Positions 10,333 through 25,300 of a DNA stretch of 64,000 nucleotides are shown here, piece by piece (position 1 is the stretch's first letter; the number at the start of each line of letters is the position of its first letter). Below the pieces are notes generated by a model. It was not told the origin of the DNA, did not search any database, and saw nothing but the letters and a program-made list of their open reading frames with translations. The position numbers and the translations under genes are program-made. This DNA is from Apostichopus japonicus. Lineage: Eukaryota; Echinodermata; Holothuroidea; Aspidochirotida; Stichopodidae. The DNA lies in NCBI RefSeq assembly GCF_037975245.1, contig NC_092582.1, forward strand, positions 3,938,501 to 4,002,500. Direction: 5' to 3'.

Positions 10333-13300
10333 GTAAGATCTTCATTATTCATTCAGCCCTCTCGTCACCTGTCTCCTCGCTACTAATGCATCTCAATGAC
10401 CCAAAACCTGTACAGTAGGTTACATATCTCCTTCCTATAATATATAGTAAAGTTTAAAGTGTTTGCAGAGAGGAGATGAGTAATTGTTAGGTACTGATCC
10501 AGCAAGATTCTTCTCAGGCATTATGGTGAAAAAGTTGAGCTCATTTGCCATGTACATGTAATATATGAGTGAATGCTTTTTAATCAGTCTACCTTTTCCC
10601 CCGCACAGTCGTGTATTTGTTTATACTTTTCCACATGATTTGTGGTGATGGCTTCAAATCTTTCTCTTTGAGCTGCTTCACTTGCATTTTGAAGTACTCT
10701 AATAACTCATATGTACAAAAACCATTGTCACATTGTCTCTCCCTGTGGATGTCTTTTTAAGATAAAAAAGACGTGTTGATTTCATGTACACCTTTCATGA
10801 AGTTGAAGTCTGTTCATATGCGCTTCAGTTAATAGTGAAGGCATTATTCCAACGTTTTTGGCCCAAAATATTTTTTTGAGTTTCTGTAACACTAAAATTC
10901 TGAAATGCAAATGTGTGCATGGTTCATGAAAGAGATTTCAGTTTGGCACATCTGGGATAGTAATAAGTTAATAGGTTTAATTCTAATGATCTTTATGAAC
11001 TCTATACTCAGACCTAATGACCTTTTGCATTGGAGTACAATAGATCTAGCTTGCATTTGAATCGGAAGAGATTTGACCTTTATTTTTAATCTTTTTAATG
11101 TAAAAACTAGGTTTGTATTTGAGCTGTAAAACTTTTCCATTTGTTAATCTGTTAATTTATTTAGGCTTACAAAGGATAAGCACACTAATTAGTGATGTAT
11201 TTAGTGGCATACTATAAGGTCAGGATGATAAATTGAAGAATCGATTGGAATCGGTCAATCCGATCATAAATCATTTATCCACTCCCTTCATTATATAGTG
11301 TTTATTGAATGATGAAAACTAAGGACTATCTTTTATAGTTAGATTTCTGGAATTAATCACTTTCTCATCAATTTATTGATAGACAATCTAGCCAGTACCA
11401 GATGCTAATGTAAAATACACCTTGAAAAACAGAATCCACACTGTAAGGGAGAACTATCAATGTGTCTGCTAATAACAAAATGTGATTTTGTTGAATACCA
11501 TAAAATAGCTAAAAGAAAATTTAAAAATATAATAAAAAAACCTCAGCTACTTTAAGGTTAACTTTGCATTGCAACTGCATGTCACTCTGACCAACATATA
11601 CGTAATATTTACACCTAATCGGATATCCCTCGGTTATGTATGCGTTATGCAGTATGTTGTTGTAATCATTCGGCTATTACTGACATGTGTGAGTTATCTA
11701 CGAATAAAACAGAGGTATTCAACCAAATACCGTAAATATCATATACCAGACAGTCCAACACAGTAAGTGTATGCAATCTTGCATGATTTATTTAGTGCTA
11801 GACTATAAATCTTTTCTAGATTTTCTCCATATTTTACTGTTCCTTGTGAGTTTTCGGTGGCTTACTGTATCATACCGTGTATAATATTTCTTAATAAAAA
11901 TAAAATAAAACTGTTAGCAAACTGCTTATCCACTAGAGAGCCTTTGTAGGAGAATGTGTAAAAGTAAGTTGGCCTGACGTTTCGATCCTAGCAGGATCTT
12001 CTTGAGAGGCTAAAATGTAATATAATGTAATATAATATTTCTTGTTATTCATTCCTTTACGAATCCATATTATATATGTATGGTACGACACTGTATAGTG
12101 TGTGTTTTATGTCTTGTACAGTGTTCAGCTTCTCCTCTTACAACTAGGAACACTTTTAGCCAAGTCACCATGACACATGTGTAACTCAGTGTCATATGAT
12201 AAATCGTTATGATGTGAAAACACCCATAAAAATCAATGATTCTGGTAATATTGTTATAATATGGAGGGCTACACCAATTAGGTATTGACTGAATTGTAGT
12301 CTCTGTACTGTGTGGATGGTCATATACATTAGCATACAAAAACTTACAAAGGTACATTGATCAGCAAAACACTTAAAAAAACAAAATTGTTATCTGTTAC
12401 GATGGCAGAAACAATATATAATTTGATCTCATTTGAGTTTAACTTCTTGTGCTTCTCTGCTTATTTTCCCCACTGTCATCTGATTTGATTTAATTCTATT
12501 TTGAAAACTGCCAAATTTTCCTGGTTGACTGTAATTGCATTCATCTGATCAACAACAATGTTCACAATGCTCTCTGCCATAAAATCAGACAATTAATGTG
12601 ATCATTAATTATTCACTACTTTAATAGCTTTCCGTTGAGCGTAAATTCAATCGTGTCGTATGTGTGTAAAAAGTTCATGTTTTGTTGAACTGTATTCTGC
12701 ATGCTCTGCAGTGTAAAATACAGATCCAAGGCAGTTTGGTCTCCCGATGAAATGATACCAAACAGTAGATTAAGTGGATGATTCCATTATTTTATGGGGT
12801 ACTTGGTTGTGAACATAAACCTTAAAACAATAGTCCAGAGGTAAATATTTATGTTTCATGTTTTTGTTTAATGTGTTACAATGTAAAAGAGAAATATACA
12901 TCCCCTATGGATAATTCTGAAACATAAGATGGGCATATATACAGTAGGCTTGTATATGGAGGGTATTTAGCAGAAGGTTTCAAGTCCCAAGAGCAATCTT
13001 TTGACTTAACCGTTACAAAAATTTGCAAATAAATCCAGTTTTGTTGAGCCTGTACCATACATATTGGTACATCTGCTGAAGATGTGTGTGCTAATATAAA
13101 GCAGATTAGTAAATTGTACAAAATTGTGTTATTTTCTGAATGAGAAACAGGAAGTAGGTGTTGACCCCGTAGTAGGTCAGCGAGGGCGCTCTGCTAAAGT
13201 TTTCCTAGCTTTTGTAGGCTAGATAGACCGGAGTGCGTACTGCATGTCGCATGGAGACAGGAATTAAAATATCCTTTGTAAATTCCTTAACCAGCCATGC

Positions 13301-16300
13301 TTTGCAGTACAGAATGTTTTTAGTAGCGGGTGATGGAAGTGAAGGCTTCGACCATGTCAGACAAGGGCGTGATTGTTTGTTTTGTATGTAATAGTTGGAA
13401 TGCAGACATGATAATACAGTATAAATGAACAAAGTATAGAAAAAAATCATTACATGAGATCTCAGCCTTCTAAATATAAATTTTTTTGTGTCAGGTAATT
13501 TTCATTCTGTGATATATTTTCAGAGCGATTGTACTTGTTTCATATTAACAGAGTTCAGAGTTAATACTTCCTCCCCATCAACGATCCTTATCACTGTTAC
13601 AAGCTGGGACAATGTAAACCTGTTGTTTTCATCTCATCCTATAAACAAACAATCAGATTAGATCAGTGGGACAGTGGTGGGGGGGGGGGAAGTTCTTTCT
13701 TAGTACTTTGTGTTATCTATGATTGATTCATTGATTAAATGGATTAGAGGCTTACCCATGGTACAGTAAATGAGGATATTAATGAACTTTGCATGTTTGT
13801 GTTTTGGGTTAAGCTTTGAAAACTTAGAACTTGCTCTTAAGGACCATGGATTTCTTTTTAATGTTCACATCTTGATTGTTGCCATGTTTCTTTTTTCATT
13901 CCCATCCCTCTCCAAGCCTATTCTCCCCCTCCCCCTTCTCTCCCTACCCCCTACCACAGAAGAAGAACAAAAATGACTATCAACAATTGACAATACTTGC
14001 CTGTCGTTTTTTTTTAAAGACAAGATTATCAGTCTTGTACCTAAATTTACCAGAAAGCAAAAAAAAAAAAATTAACATGATTCATTCTCCAACCACCATT
14101 TTTTGTCACTCTCAATAAGTTTTCCCGTATTCGATTTGTTTAATTGTCCTTATTTGATTCCTCGAACTGTGGGGAAAATTTGGCGGTTCAGAGTTTCCTG
14201 GAAAGCAATTTTGATAAAGTTTAACAAAGAATAGCATGTTAAACTGAAAAATGCCAACACTGAACTATTGAAAACATGTATCGGAATGTGTATCTTAACG
14301 TACATCCGTATGTATGGTAAAGTGTGTGCTATGTACAGTACACTACAGTACACTATCTACTGTCAGGTGTGTGAAGAGCTACTAACAGCCCTTGCCTGTA
14401 TAGAACCTATCCTGTAGGCCTTTGTCCCAGATAAGGTCAAATGTCTCTGTGCAGCCTACCAAATGGCTGGGGGCTGGGAGGGAGGGGGGGGGGGAGAGAT
14501 TTGCTGGTGGATCCATGAAATGTTGGCATTTTTATACATTTTTAGATCAGCTTGACATGAATAGAATTTTTTTTCAAAAGTTAGAATAAATGTGTCCTCT
14601 GCAATCTTGATGTTCTGTCGTCCCCTGCAGTATAATTTGTATCAATTTCAATATCCCTTTAATACTAATTACCTTTCACATATTTTATAAATTAATTTGG
14701 TTTTATTTGGTCATACTTGGTTGTGCAATATGTGGGAATAATTATTTATTTTAATTGTGTTTTATTGATTTTAGGTTCAACAGCCTATGATATTAAATGA
14801 CCGGTGTTAGATCTAACGATTTCTACGTAATGAGATGCAGTTACGCGTGTCAAATTAGCGGCAATTTGTATCAATATAATTTAGCAAACAGTGAATTGAG
14901 CCATCAAGTTTTATTGTCCTTGTAAGTGTGAATACTTTTTACATTCATATTACACAGATGGAAACAATTTTCTCCTTCAGTTAAACTGACCAAAACCTAC
15001 AAAAAAATAAAAAAAAAATGGGGAAGGGAGAGAACTGGAGACAGAAATCTCTGCCAACTTTTGCAATAATGACAAAGTGTTAGTTTAACCTATATCCTGG
15101 TTGTCCTAAAAAGTGCTTTAATTAAAAATAGGAAATTTCATTCGTTAGGGAGGAGGCATCGAAAAACATGGCTTTTATGTTTTTAGCAGGCTGTAAGAAT
15201 GACTGTTGCAATGACATTACATGTGTACAAGACTACTGTATCCTATCTTAGTCATTTTTACCTCACATACAGCATAGCAACAAAAATGGTACAAAGCCAA
15301 GGTTTTAATTACAAAACAATTAGAAAAATATTTAACCAGTATCAATTTTCTTTGTTCCTGTCTTACCTGTCCCCTCACAATAACTGCACTGTCACTCTAC
15401 CCTGTCTAGAGCACTTTGTAGCCGTTTAACACTGACCTGTATCGGTGACCAGACCATTCCAGTCTACCGCCCTCCTACTCTTTCTACCACCAAAAAGAGA
15501 AAAGAGAAAATGAAAAGGGCATTGAAATGATAGCTTTCTAATTTGTGTGTTTTTTTTTATAAATAATGAAATAGCTATTAACTTCGCTCCACTCTTAACC
15601 TGCCTCCGACTTTACATAAATGTCTCTCACAAGTGAAAAGATGGAATTATCACTTACTTTGACTTTGTGCCAATGTATCATCATTTTCTTTAGTATTAGC
15701 TCTTATCTTCCCTTTACCACTCTGTGGTCATGATGGTATACAGTACATAACGTAACAATACATAACGTTACAGTACATAACGTGATAACAGTACATAAGG
15801 TGTACATAAAAGTAGATAACGTGTACATAACAGTACATAACGTAACAGTACATAAAGTGATGATTGTCTTGTTTTCACCTCCTCTATACCCCCCTAGCAT
15901 GCAATCAACTCTCTCCAAGCATCCTATAATCGGACACCTTGCATCATCTCTCTTAGTTTAAACAATCTCGGAAGTGATTGTTCAAAAAGTCAACTAATTT
16001 TGGCATTTAGAGTGCTCCCAGTTCCTCCTCCTTTTGTTGGCCAGTTTTTATTTTTAACTCTCAAACAAGCATACATCAAAAACTCAGCTACAGCGGTAGT
16101 TAGCCTTCTCATGTTTCATCTGACAATTACTGCGTCAGAATTGGCTTTAAAGCAGTTCCCTGACTTGTTCAGGTTTGCTGCACAAGAGATGTTGGCCGAA
16201 TCCCAGAATGTGGGCACGTTAGTCACGGAAAGATATCGCCAACAGATTTGTTTATCTCGACAGCACTCCTCTTTGTAAGTTTATAATGTATAAAGCAAAT

Positions 16301-19300
16301 TTATACAGAATGCCTAGATTTGTAAGAAAGAACAGCAACTGTAGCACATTTTAAGTCAGTATTTGTTTGGAAAAGATGCTTGCCAAATGTTGATATGAAT
16401 AATGGAGTGATGAGTGACTAGAGTAGTGAGCTTTTAAAGTGTGAAAGTATAATTTATTCTGTACAGTTTATACCATTGCCCTACTTTAAATACTGTATCA
16501 GTGATAAAAATGTCAATGGATCCACTGGAATTGAAACTGGTGTTGCATATTTATAGTAACAAAAGATGTAGCCAGCTTATTTTAACATCTCTGCTGGAAG
16601 TTATCTTTTTATCATCTTGCTATTTAAAGGAGTGTCTGCATTTGTTACGTTGCTTAACATCTTTGACACTGCCGAAGTTGAGCCTCTTGTTTGAAATGTC
16701 AAGGTTACAAATCAAAAAAGTGTGTGTATTACTGTTTTGTCATATTTTGAATATTTTTGGAACCTGTAAATTATAATGATGGAAGCAGATTATATTGCTG
16801 CTGGCATGAAAGGAGTCAACAGATACAGTAAATCATGATTTTTGCATCGTTCATCGTTAAACTTTCTTCTTTTCTTTGGTGTGGCGGGGGGGGGGGGGTG
16901 TGGGTGCGGGTGGAGCGGTGGTGCAGAGGATGGACAAATTTTCCAGTGGTCAAGTTCTCTCCTTGACTTTGAAGTTTGAATTTTTGCCAGTAAAATTCAT
17001 TTATTGGTAAATTGAGGCACAATATTTTACAGTCTTGGTCTCCTTACTGAGCCTGCCTCTTCCTCGTCATAGCTTTGAGTGGTTCTATCCAAGCAATGAA
17101 TAAGTCAATGCAGCAGCTACTTCAATGAGTCATCATCGTAGCTGTTCAGATCTAATGTAGGTTATTAACTCCATTCATCTCATGCCTGTCTCATTTACTT
17201 CGCTCCTCGCTTACCTGTCTCCCCACAACCTTAGCCCCCTCATTCTACTGTGCCTAGAATGAACTGGTTACCTTTTATCACTGTGCGCCCCCCCTCCCCT
17301 CTTCTATACTTGTGCACTCTCAGCTACCCTAGCGTATCAACTATCAATACACAAGACAACCTACAAGTAATTGTACAAGTCAACACACAGTATATACAAA
17401 GTCAATGGATCAGCTAAGTTTTTTTTTATTCCTTGCTTACCTGTTTCCTCACAGCATTCTCCCAAACAGCATCTCTCCCCTTCTCCCTGCCCCTCCCCAC
17501 AACATTCCCTCCACAACATGCAGCGCTGCTAGTCAATGTTTAAGTCAATAGATCAGCAGCTGTATCTCCAGTACAAGCAGTAATATCCTGTAAGTCAATC
17601 CTTGAATATTATTAACCTTGTCAGTCCATTGGTAATTCCACTGCTTCATCTACCATAACTAAAAGCCTTTATTGTGAAAACAGTTGTTTTTTTGTGAGGT
17701 AAATAAAAAACAAGTTATTTTTTAAGTAAGAGTCCAACTCCCATGTTAATTATTCATGGATTAATTCTCTGTCTTCATCTAGAGATGAATTGAGATGTTC
17801 TCTTGAAACTGAAGCTCATGTTTCTCTGCAAACCTCAATAAACGGTAGGCTAGGTGCTGACCTAATTTTGCAGTTTCCAGCATCTCCTTCAACTCTCTGA
17901 AAATGCATCCGTTAATCACGAACAATCCCAGAGGGATGTGCTTGGATGAAATCTCGGAAACCAGCCGCCAGAAGTTTCCATTAGGAATACTTCACGGAAA
18001 TTGTTGAAAATGGTAGTCACCATCTTGGCCAGAAAAGCACTTTTTTTTTGGTGATGCTTAGGGAAGATAGAAAAGAAAAACCACAGTTATGATTTAGTGA
18101 GAAATTTTTTTACTTGTGTTGCAGGGCTTGTCTGAAGGCCTGGTGAAAGTTTCTTTGGGGCCAATTATTGGGGGGCCAGAAGTTATCTGAATTTGAAAAG
18201 TAATTGAGATGTGCTTTGTTTGTTTTCCTTCATGCAATGCAGCAATAAAATGATTCTTTTGTTTAACAATTGTCACGATTATATTATAGTCAATACACAG
18301 AGCATTAGTGAGACAAAACACCGTGATCCTTCAAAAGTTGTAATCATTTTAATATTTACTACATCCGGACAACGCCGGCACCTTGGGTGGCAAACTCTCC
18401 TCCTCTCTCTCCACCACTCCATCTCAACTCCCACCAACTCTCTCACTTCCTCTTCATCTCCTGTCTCTCCTACGACTCCCTCTAGGGGAACTGTGGGTTC
18501 GGTGATAGATCTAACCTGTCCTGGCCTGCTAGCCAGGTGTCGATGTGCTGCCACTGTCTGTTGTGAAAACAATACAGACTAGACAAAGGTCTCGGAACAA
18601 CGAACAGTTCACACATTTAAGGTGGCTTCGAGACATGTCTGAAAAAGCCATGTTAAGGAGAGACTAACGGCGAATAGTCTAACGTATATCAAACGGAACG
18701 ACTATAAGGAGGAAGTAGGGTGGGACGTAAGCTAACAGAGTGAAGTTACGTAACAAAAACAACGCGCCCCGCTAGAGGCTCGCGGCTTACAAAGTACGCT
18801 ACAATAGTGAAAAAACTTCCCACACTTAGAAGCGAACACGTAACTAGAATACATGAAGAAAAAAGGACGAAGCATGTATACAAGGGAGAGAACCCTTCTA
18901 TCCACGTAAAGAGCGGGAAGGGAGGAACAAGGCTACGAGGTACGCCCCAAGTGAAACTCCCTTAGGAAGCGCACGAGTAGCAAAAACCATGGAGAAACAT
19001 GAAAATATATACAAATATATAAAGGTTCAACATGAACAACAACAACGTAATCGAACCGCCTATCCCGCCTTAGTATGGGATAGGGGCTCGCGGCTTACAA
19101 GCTACGCTACAAGAGTGGAACTCCCGACATTAGGAAGCGCACGAGTAGTGAAAAACATGGAGAAACATGAAAATATATACAAATATTTGAAGGTTCAAAC
19201 ATGAAACAACAACAACGTAATCGAACCGCCTATCCCGCCTAGTATGGGATAGGGGTTCGCGGCTTACAAGCTACGCTACAAGTGTGAAACCAACACTAAA

Positions 19301-22300
19301 AGCGTAAAAAAGTAACGAAAGTACATGAAACAAGCAAAACATCTTAGGAGAGGTTAAAATAGCTGGAAAACATGTACACAAGAAAACAAATGCCTATCCG
19401 CGTATCAAAGCGGAGAAGGCGAACGAACAAAGTAGTTTGGCGGAACTACTTCCTGAGAAACCCACGTTACGCTAACAAAAAACGAACGCATGGGCGAGAG
19501 TGCACACCAAAAAACAGCCCCCAAAACTCCCTTCCCTAAAGAAGAGGATACTTATCAGGCTGTAAAAGGTTGTTGGAAGTGCTAGAACTCCTATAAGGAA
19601 ACTTCTAGAGTAAAAATCCAAGGTATCCGGGCGAATTTCAAAGAAAATTTTTCCCAATACGAAAAACATGTGAGACACTTTGGAATGGTAGAATATGAAG
19701 GAGTTCACTAGGGGTCAGTGAGGGTGCACAGTGTTAAAAGATTACCAGGGCATACTAGACACGGTAGAATGCGGTGCTTAGGTTGTGGGGAGACAGGTAA
19801 GTGGGTCACTCGTAAATATATAAACCAGTAAGTTTTATAATAACTGAGATAAAAATTTGGAACAAAAAATCTCTGCCTCTTTCACCTCCAAACCCTGCTT
19901 TCTTTTCTTTCTTTCTTTCTTGTTTTCTTTTATGAATATCTGAAAGTACATCATTTTGATAATTAGCAAAGGACAATGCATTTGAAGTCCCCTACATCTT
20001 CTCTATTATACACTGCAGTTACGACCTCTTTGCTACTGAAAGTAAAGTTTAATTTGGGAGTTACCTATAAATATCTCTTCCTAAGGTTGTACCATTGTCA
20101 AAGGTTCAAGAATCACTTTTGTTGCAAAGAATAAAGTAAGCCAAGGCTGTGTAAATCCATCAATAATCATATCAAAGATCATTGTATAATGCAGCATTGT
20201 CCTTCGGAGTGAGATGAAATGAATATAATGTCAATATATTTTTTAGATCCAAACAATGGAAGAAGCTACTGTGTATGAAACAGGTATATAGTACTTGAAC
20301 CAGTTATTTTTCGTCTCGTTCAGCATTAGCTATGATTTGAACGAACTAGTACTTCAAATTTTATGAAGCGACTGGCTCTGACCGTAGATTACGCTCAATG
20401 TTAGATATCTGACACTTTCGGTATAATCTACTGATAGAGCCAGTCACTTCATGGGGGGGGGGGGGGAGGGGGCACAGTGCAACTGGTGCAAGAATGATAA
20501 CATTTGGAAGCAATAGTAGATCGGCGTTTGTATGCTATTGGAGACGTTTGAGGTAAATCAGATTCGGTTTGCTTATCTTTCTGTTCTTAACTAAACATGG
20601 AGGATGGAAAGTAGCTAACTATGATCACCTAAGTAGTAACATCAGTAGCTGTCATCATGTGATGGCCATCCACACTAGATGAATAGAACACTGCTGGAAG
20701 CATTTAGGAAGACAATTAACACATAATTACCAGGACACATTGTAATCAACTGTCAGTACTTAAGGTAAACCAATTTATAAGTGTTGAAATACTTAATTTA
20801 GATAAAGTATGAAATTGCATGAAGGTGTTGGAATGGAGTATTCAGGATTTGTTGCCAGTATATATATATAGGTGATTTTTCAGCCTTTTTGTGACATTTC
20901 TTCAAAGTCTAAAACTTTGTGATTTCGTTTCCTTGCATATATCATTGACTAAGATATGTATATATATTCAAAACCATGCCAAGGAATAATTAAGTGCATT
21001 TCATTCACAGAGAAATTTTGATTGAGCAAAAGAAACCCATCACACACAGAAATTGTTTTTGATTGCATTCATGAAGACATCTGTTACCGTTGAAAGTCAA
21101 ATATTTATAATTGCCGCCAATATTTACATTGTCCTCTGGAACCAAAACGTGTTTAAATAAAGAAAGGGAAATGCCACACAATTTTGCTGAATTCCAGGCG
21201 CCACAAGTAATAACAGATGTTTGGACTAGCTGTTATCTCTTGAGAAAACATACTTGCTTGATATGCATAAAACGCTTGAAATTATTATTTCTAGCTAGCC
21301 TACAGTAGGATCTTGGAATGCTTTAAAACAAAAACGAAAAGAAATAGCTTCGTAATATTGTCACATGACATAAGATACCTTGAGAGATCTCAACAGGGAT
21401 TTTCATTATTGAATATTGTAGTCCTGGAGAGTTCTCATGTGTCCGTTATTTTTCACGCCATTCGTCATAAAAAAGTGCATTTTGTACAGTACATCAGTAA
21501 TCTTCGCTTCCTCTTCTAACATCACACTCAAACACATCCAAAGTACATAGTATGGGATTCTGATGAGTCTGAGAAAGTATCCGAAGACTCTATTCTAAGA
21601 CGTTTTGTCGTGGTGTGTGAGACTCTATACAGATTAATTATAATAATAATATAATAATTATAACATAATTATTAAATATAATAGATTAGCAAAAGCAGGT
21701 GTTTGTTTGTCTGCCAGTCTGACTAAAACCTTTACCTAGAGTTTTCCAAATGTCTATAATTATTCCTTTGAATTCTGACCATGAAAATTAGGTTGTTTAA
21801 GCACTTGTGCAAAGTACTTTAATGGCACACAATATGAAAAGTTAGACATTCCCCAAACTTTGACTTAAAAAAAAACTTTTTTAACATTTTTTTGTTCTTA
21901 TTATTGAGAATTTGAAGTTGCAGCTAGCTATATTAATTGGCTTAGCTAATGGCAGCTTTATTGTGAGCTTTTTGCATTGAATAGTATTGAAATGTTCACC
22001 ATATTACACTCCAAAATCTGCTTCAACAGTGTTAAATCAAACAGTAAAATCATGGACAAATTGAAGAGATAAACATTCAAAGCGAGAAATGAATCTAGTT
22101 AGCCCCATGATAGAGTATTAGTACAAGGATATATGAAAACAAACAGAAAAATCACAAAGTTTTAGACTTATTGGAAATGTCACAAAAAGGCTGAAAAATC
22201 ACTGATTCAATGGTAACAAATACAAACTCCATTCTTATACCTCCATGGTATTTCATGCTTTTTCTACATTAAGTATTTCAACACTTATGAATTGTTTAAC

Positions 22301-25300
22301 TTTAAGTACTGACTGATTACAATGTGTCCTGGTAATTATGTGTTAATTGTCTTCCTAACTGCTTCCAGCAGTGTTCTATTCATCTAGTGTGGGTGGCCAT
22401 CACATGATGACAGCTACTGATGTTACTCCTTAGGTGATCATAGTTAGCTACTTCCTATCCGCCATGTTGAGTTAAGAACAGAGGGATAAGAAACCAAATC
22501 TGATTTATACCTCAAACTTTTCTTATTTGTCTCCTTTCGCATACAAACCCTGATCTACACTAGCCTACTAACTGGTACCATTCTTGCACTAGCTGTACCC
22601 CCATTGACCCTCACAAGGGGTCACTGGGGGTGCAGCGAGTACAAGAATGTGTAACCAGTCCTTAGACTAGATTAGATCAGAGTATGTACAGTATGTGTAG
22701 GAGGTAAGTAAAGTCGAGACCGAAAGCAGTAAGTTTTGTCAGTTTTATCGTTTCCGATATGTCTAAAGATGGTTACATGTTAGTCCAGTTGGCAGATATC
22801 TCCAAATGGTATGTGACCTTTATGAAGAAAAATGTCGAAATATTTCCCCCCATATATGAAACAATAAGCATTATGAAAGTAATATTGAATAAATTATGTG
22901 TCACAACAGATATATTTGATAACTGAGAAAAAGTCACTCGTGGCACATAACTTCGGAAGTCTAAAAATTAATCTCTCCTTGCCCGCGTCAAAATTGCGCT
23001 CTGAAGAATTGGAATGTTATGGTTGACATTTAAGTTCCAGAGCGAAGCGTTATTTCATTTAATTTGGCACTTTGATTCTCTCCCACTGAGGGTATATATG
23101 CTTATACCACAGTGATTGTGTAAATAGATGGTAGAAACAACCTTTTTCCCTGTCAAAAATGGGCAAAAGAAAATGTGTAAATAGAATTGAAGGAAAATGT
23201 GACAACTAAATTGAGTTTAAGTGGTTTAATTGATTTATTAATTATCCAAAACCATGTAGAGGTGATGTTTGTCTGGTACACACATTTTCTGTCAGCAAAA
23301 AAAGAAAAAAAAGATTCATTAACAAAGAAACAGGAAACACTGAATTCACATCTACTGTAAATGGAATGATTTTCTTATGGTTTTTGAACTTGGCAGGAGC
23401 TAATTTTGCCAGCTTTTTTAAACAAAAATTCCACTGGAATTGATATGAAATGTATACAGCATCCTTGATCAATTAGTGAAATATTTGTTTTGAAATTTGG
23501 GCAAAAAAACATATTCCTAAGTAAATGCCAATCTTCAAAATAGTTTGAAGAAGATCAGGAAAAAAAAACAACAAGCCCCCCAAAAACACACCGAAAAGAA
23601 ATTGAAGCCTCCCACAGAGAATTATTTAATGCCATTTGAGTTACAATCATCATCATTAGATTCATTAGATTCAACCCACACATCAGGTACTCGTGCTTAT
23701 CTAGGATAGTTTGATAAACCATTACAGAAATATATCAAAATTGGTCAGTTCTTGAGGGAAAAAACATCTTTATGACTTGTAAAGGTAGTTTTTCTTATTT
23801 TATTGCATGGGGAGTGGCAGGGGGAAGGGGGTTATTTACAGGTTTGGTAATGGCTAAAATTGTGTTAAGATTTGATGGAAACACAAATCCAAGCTATCAA
23901 TGTTAATAGCCTCTGTGAATAATTACATGTCTTAACCAATCAATAATGGGTTTAATTTGATAATGGTTTTCCTTAATATTATATACTATATTGTAAATAC
24001 TTTTGGACCCTCATCTGCAAGATATATCTATATAAATGTGACTTTTTCCCCCCCACAATTTCCCAGTTTTCAAAATTGTATTCTGTCTTTTTATCTTAGT
24101 ATAATTTTACTTTAATAAGCTCTCTATTTGGATTTGGATTTCACACCGCATCATTTGACACTCACTCACGCCGTGTTCAGAAGGCTGGTGAGAGACCAAC
24201 ATAAATTGCCCACGCAATTTCTCTCCAGGCTTTTGGCCCCCTTACCACTGATAAAATTCTAATAATACCAACGCTGTTTATGGCAGTATTGGTCGGTATG
24301 TACGGGAAGTCAGCTTATAATGACGACAATAATAACTGCTGTGACATTACAGTCTTATATAGACAGTGTCTGTGGGAGTGTGCTTAATTTCTGCTTAAAT
24401 GTTAATCTGACATTTGGAGGCCAAATTTATTTTTCTGTTATTTTTCTTCTTCTTCTTCTCGATGCTTATCAATTGACTGCTGATTGGGCAGCAGAATTTG
24501 AAATATTAAAGACTACTTCATTGAAAAATCTTAGAAGCGATAGAAAATTCATAGTTGTAGTAAATTATGACCAAATTGGGATGTGAACAGATGCGTTTGT
24601 TTGAAAGGTAATTAATTATAAACTTATTAACTTTTGCCAGATAAACCCTTGACCATTCCAGGAAGTGCACTTTGCTGATTGATGTTGTCATTATAGCACA
24701 TTTTCTGCTAAGTTTGTTATGTATTTGTGTCCTTGAAATTTACATCACTCCTCCCTTACCTGTCTCCATTCTACTTATGCACAAAATCTACTTAGCTTAC
24801 AACAGCTGGTAAGATTTTAGCACACCTATTACCTCTTCCCCAAAATGAACAGTTTCCTGTAGATCTGTCAAAGTGCTTAAAATTCTCGACATGATTAAAG
24901 TGCAGATTTATCTTAATGATTTAGTTTCTTTCTGTAGATGGATATATGATTTGGTGCCTTGTAAAACTAGAAAGAAATAACCATCAAAACAAAAACACAG
25001 ATTTTTCAACTAATATGTCATGATGATGTTGCTCATTTTGCTGTTTCTAGGATCATTTCATAATATTTCACCAAATATCTATGTTATTAAAAATCCATCA
25101 GGATATGAATTTTTACCTACTGTAGAAGTGGAAATCATTTGCAGTATTTTTAGTGTAGACAATACTAAAACTTTGACCAAAATAGCAGTCCTTTTGATGT
25201 TTCTATAAAATCCCTTCCTTTATTGTTATTTTTTTTATGTCTCCGCTTTATCAGATTTATTGATTGATTTATCGACCTCATTCTCTTCTTTCTTTGTCTT

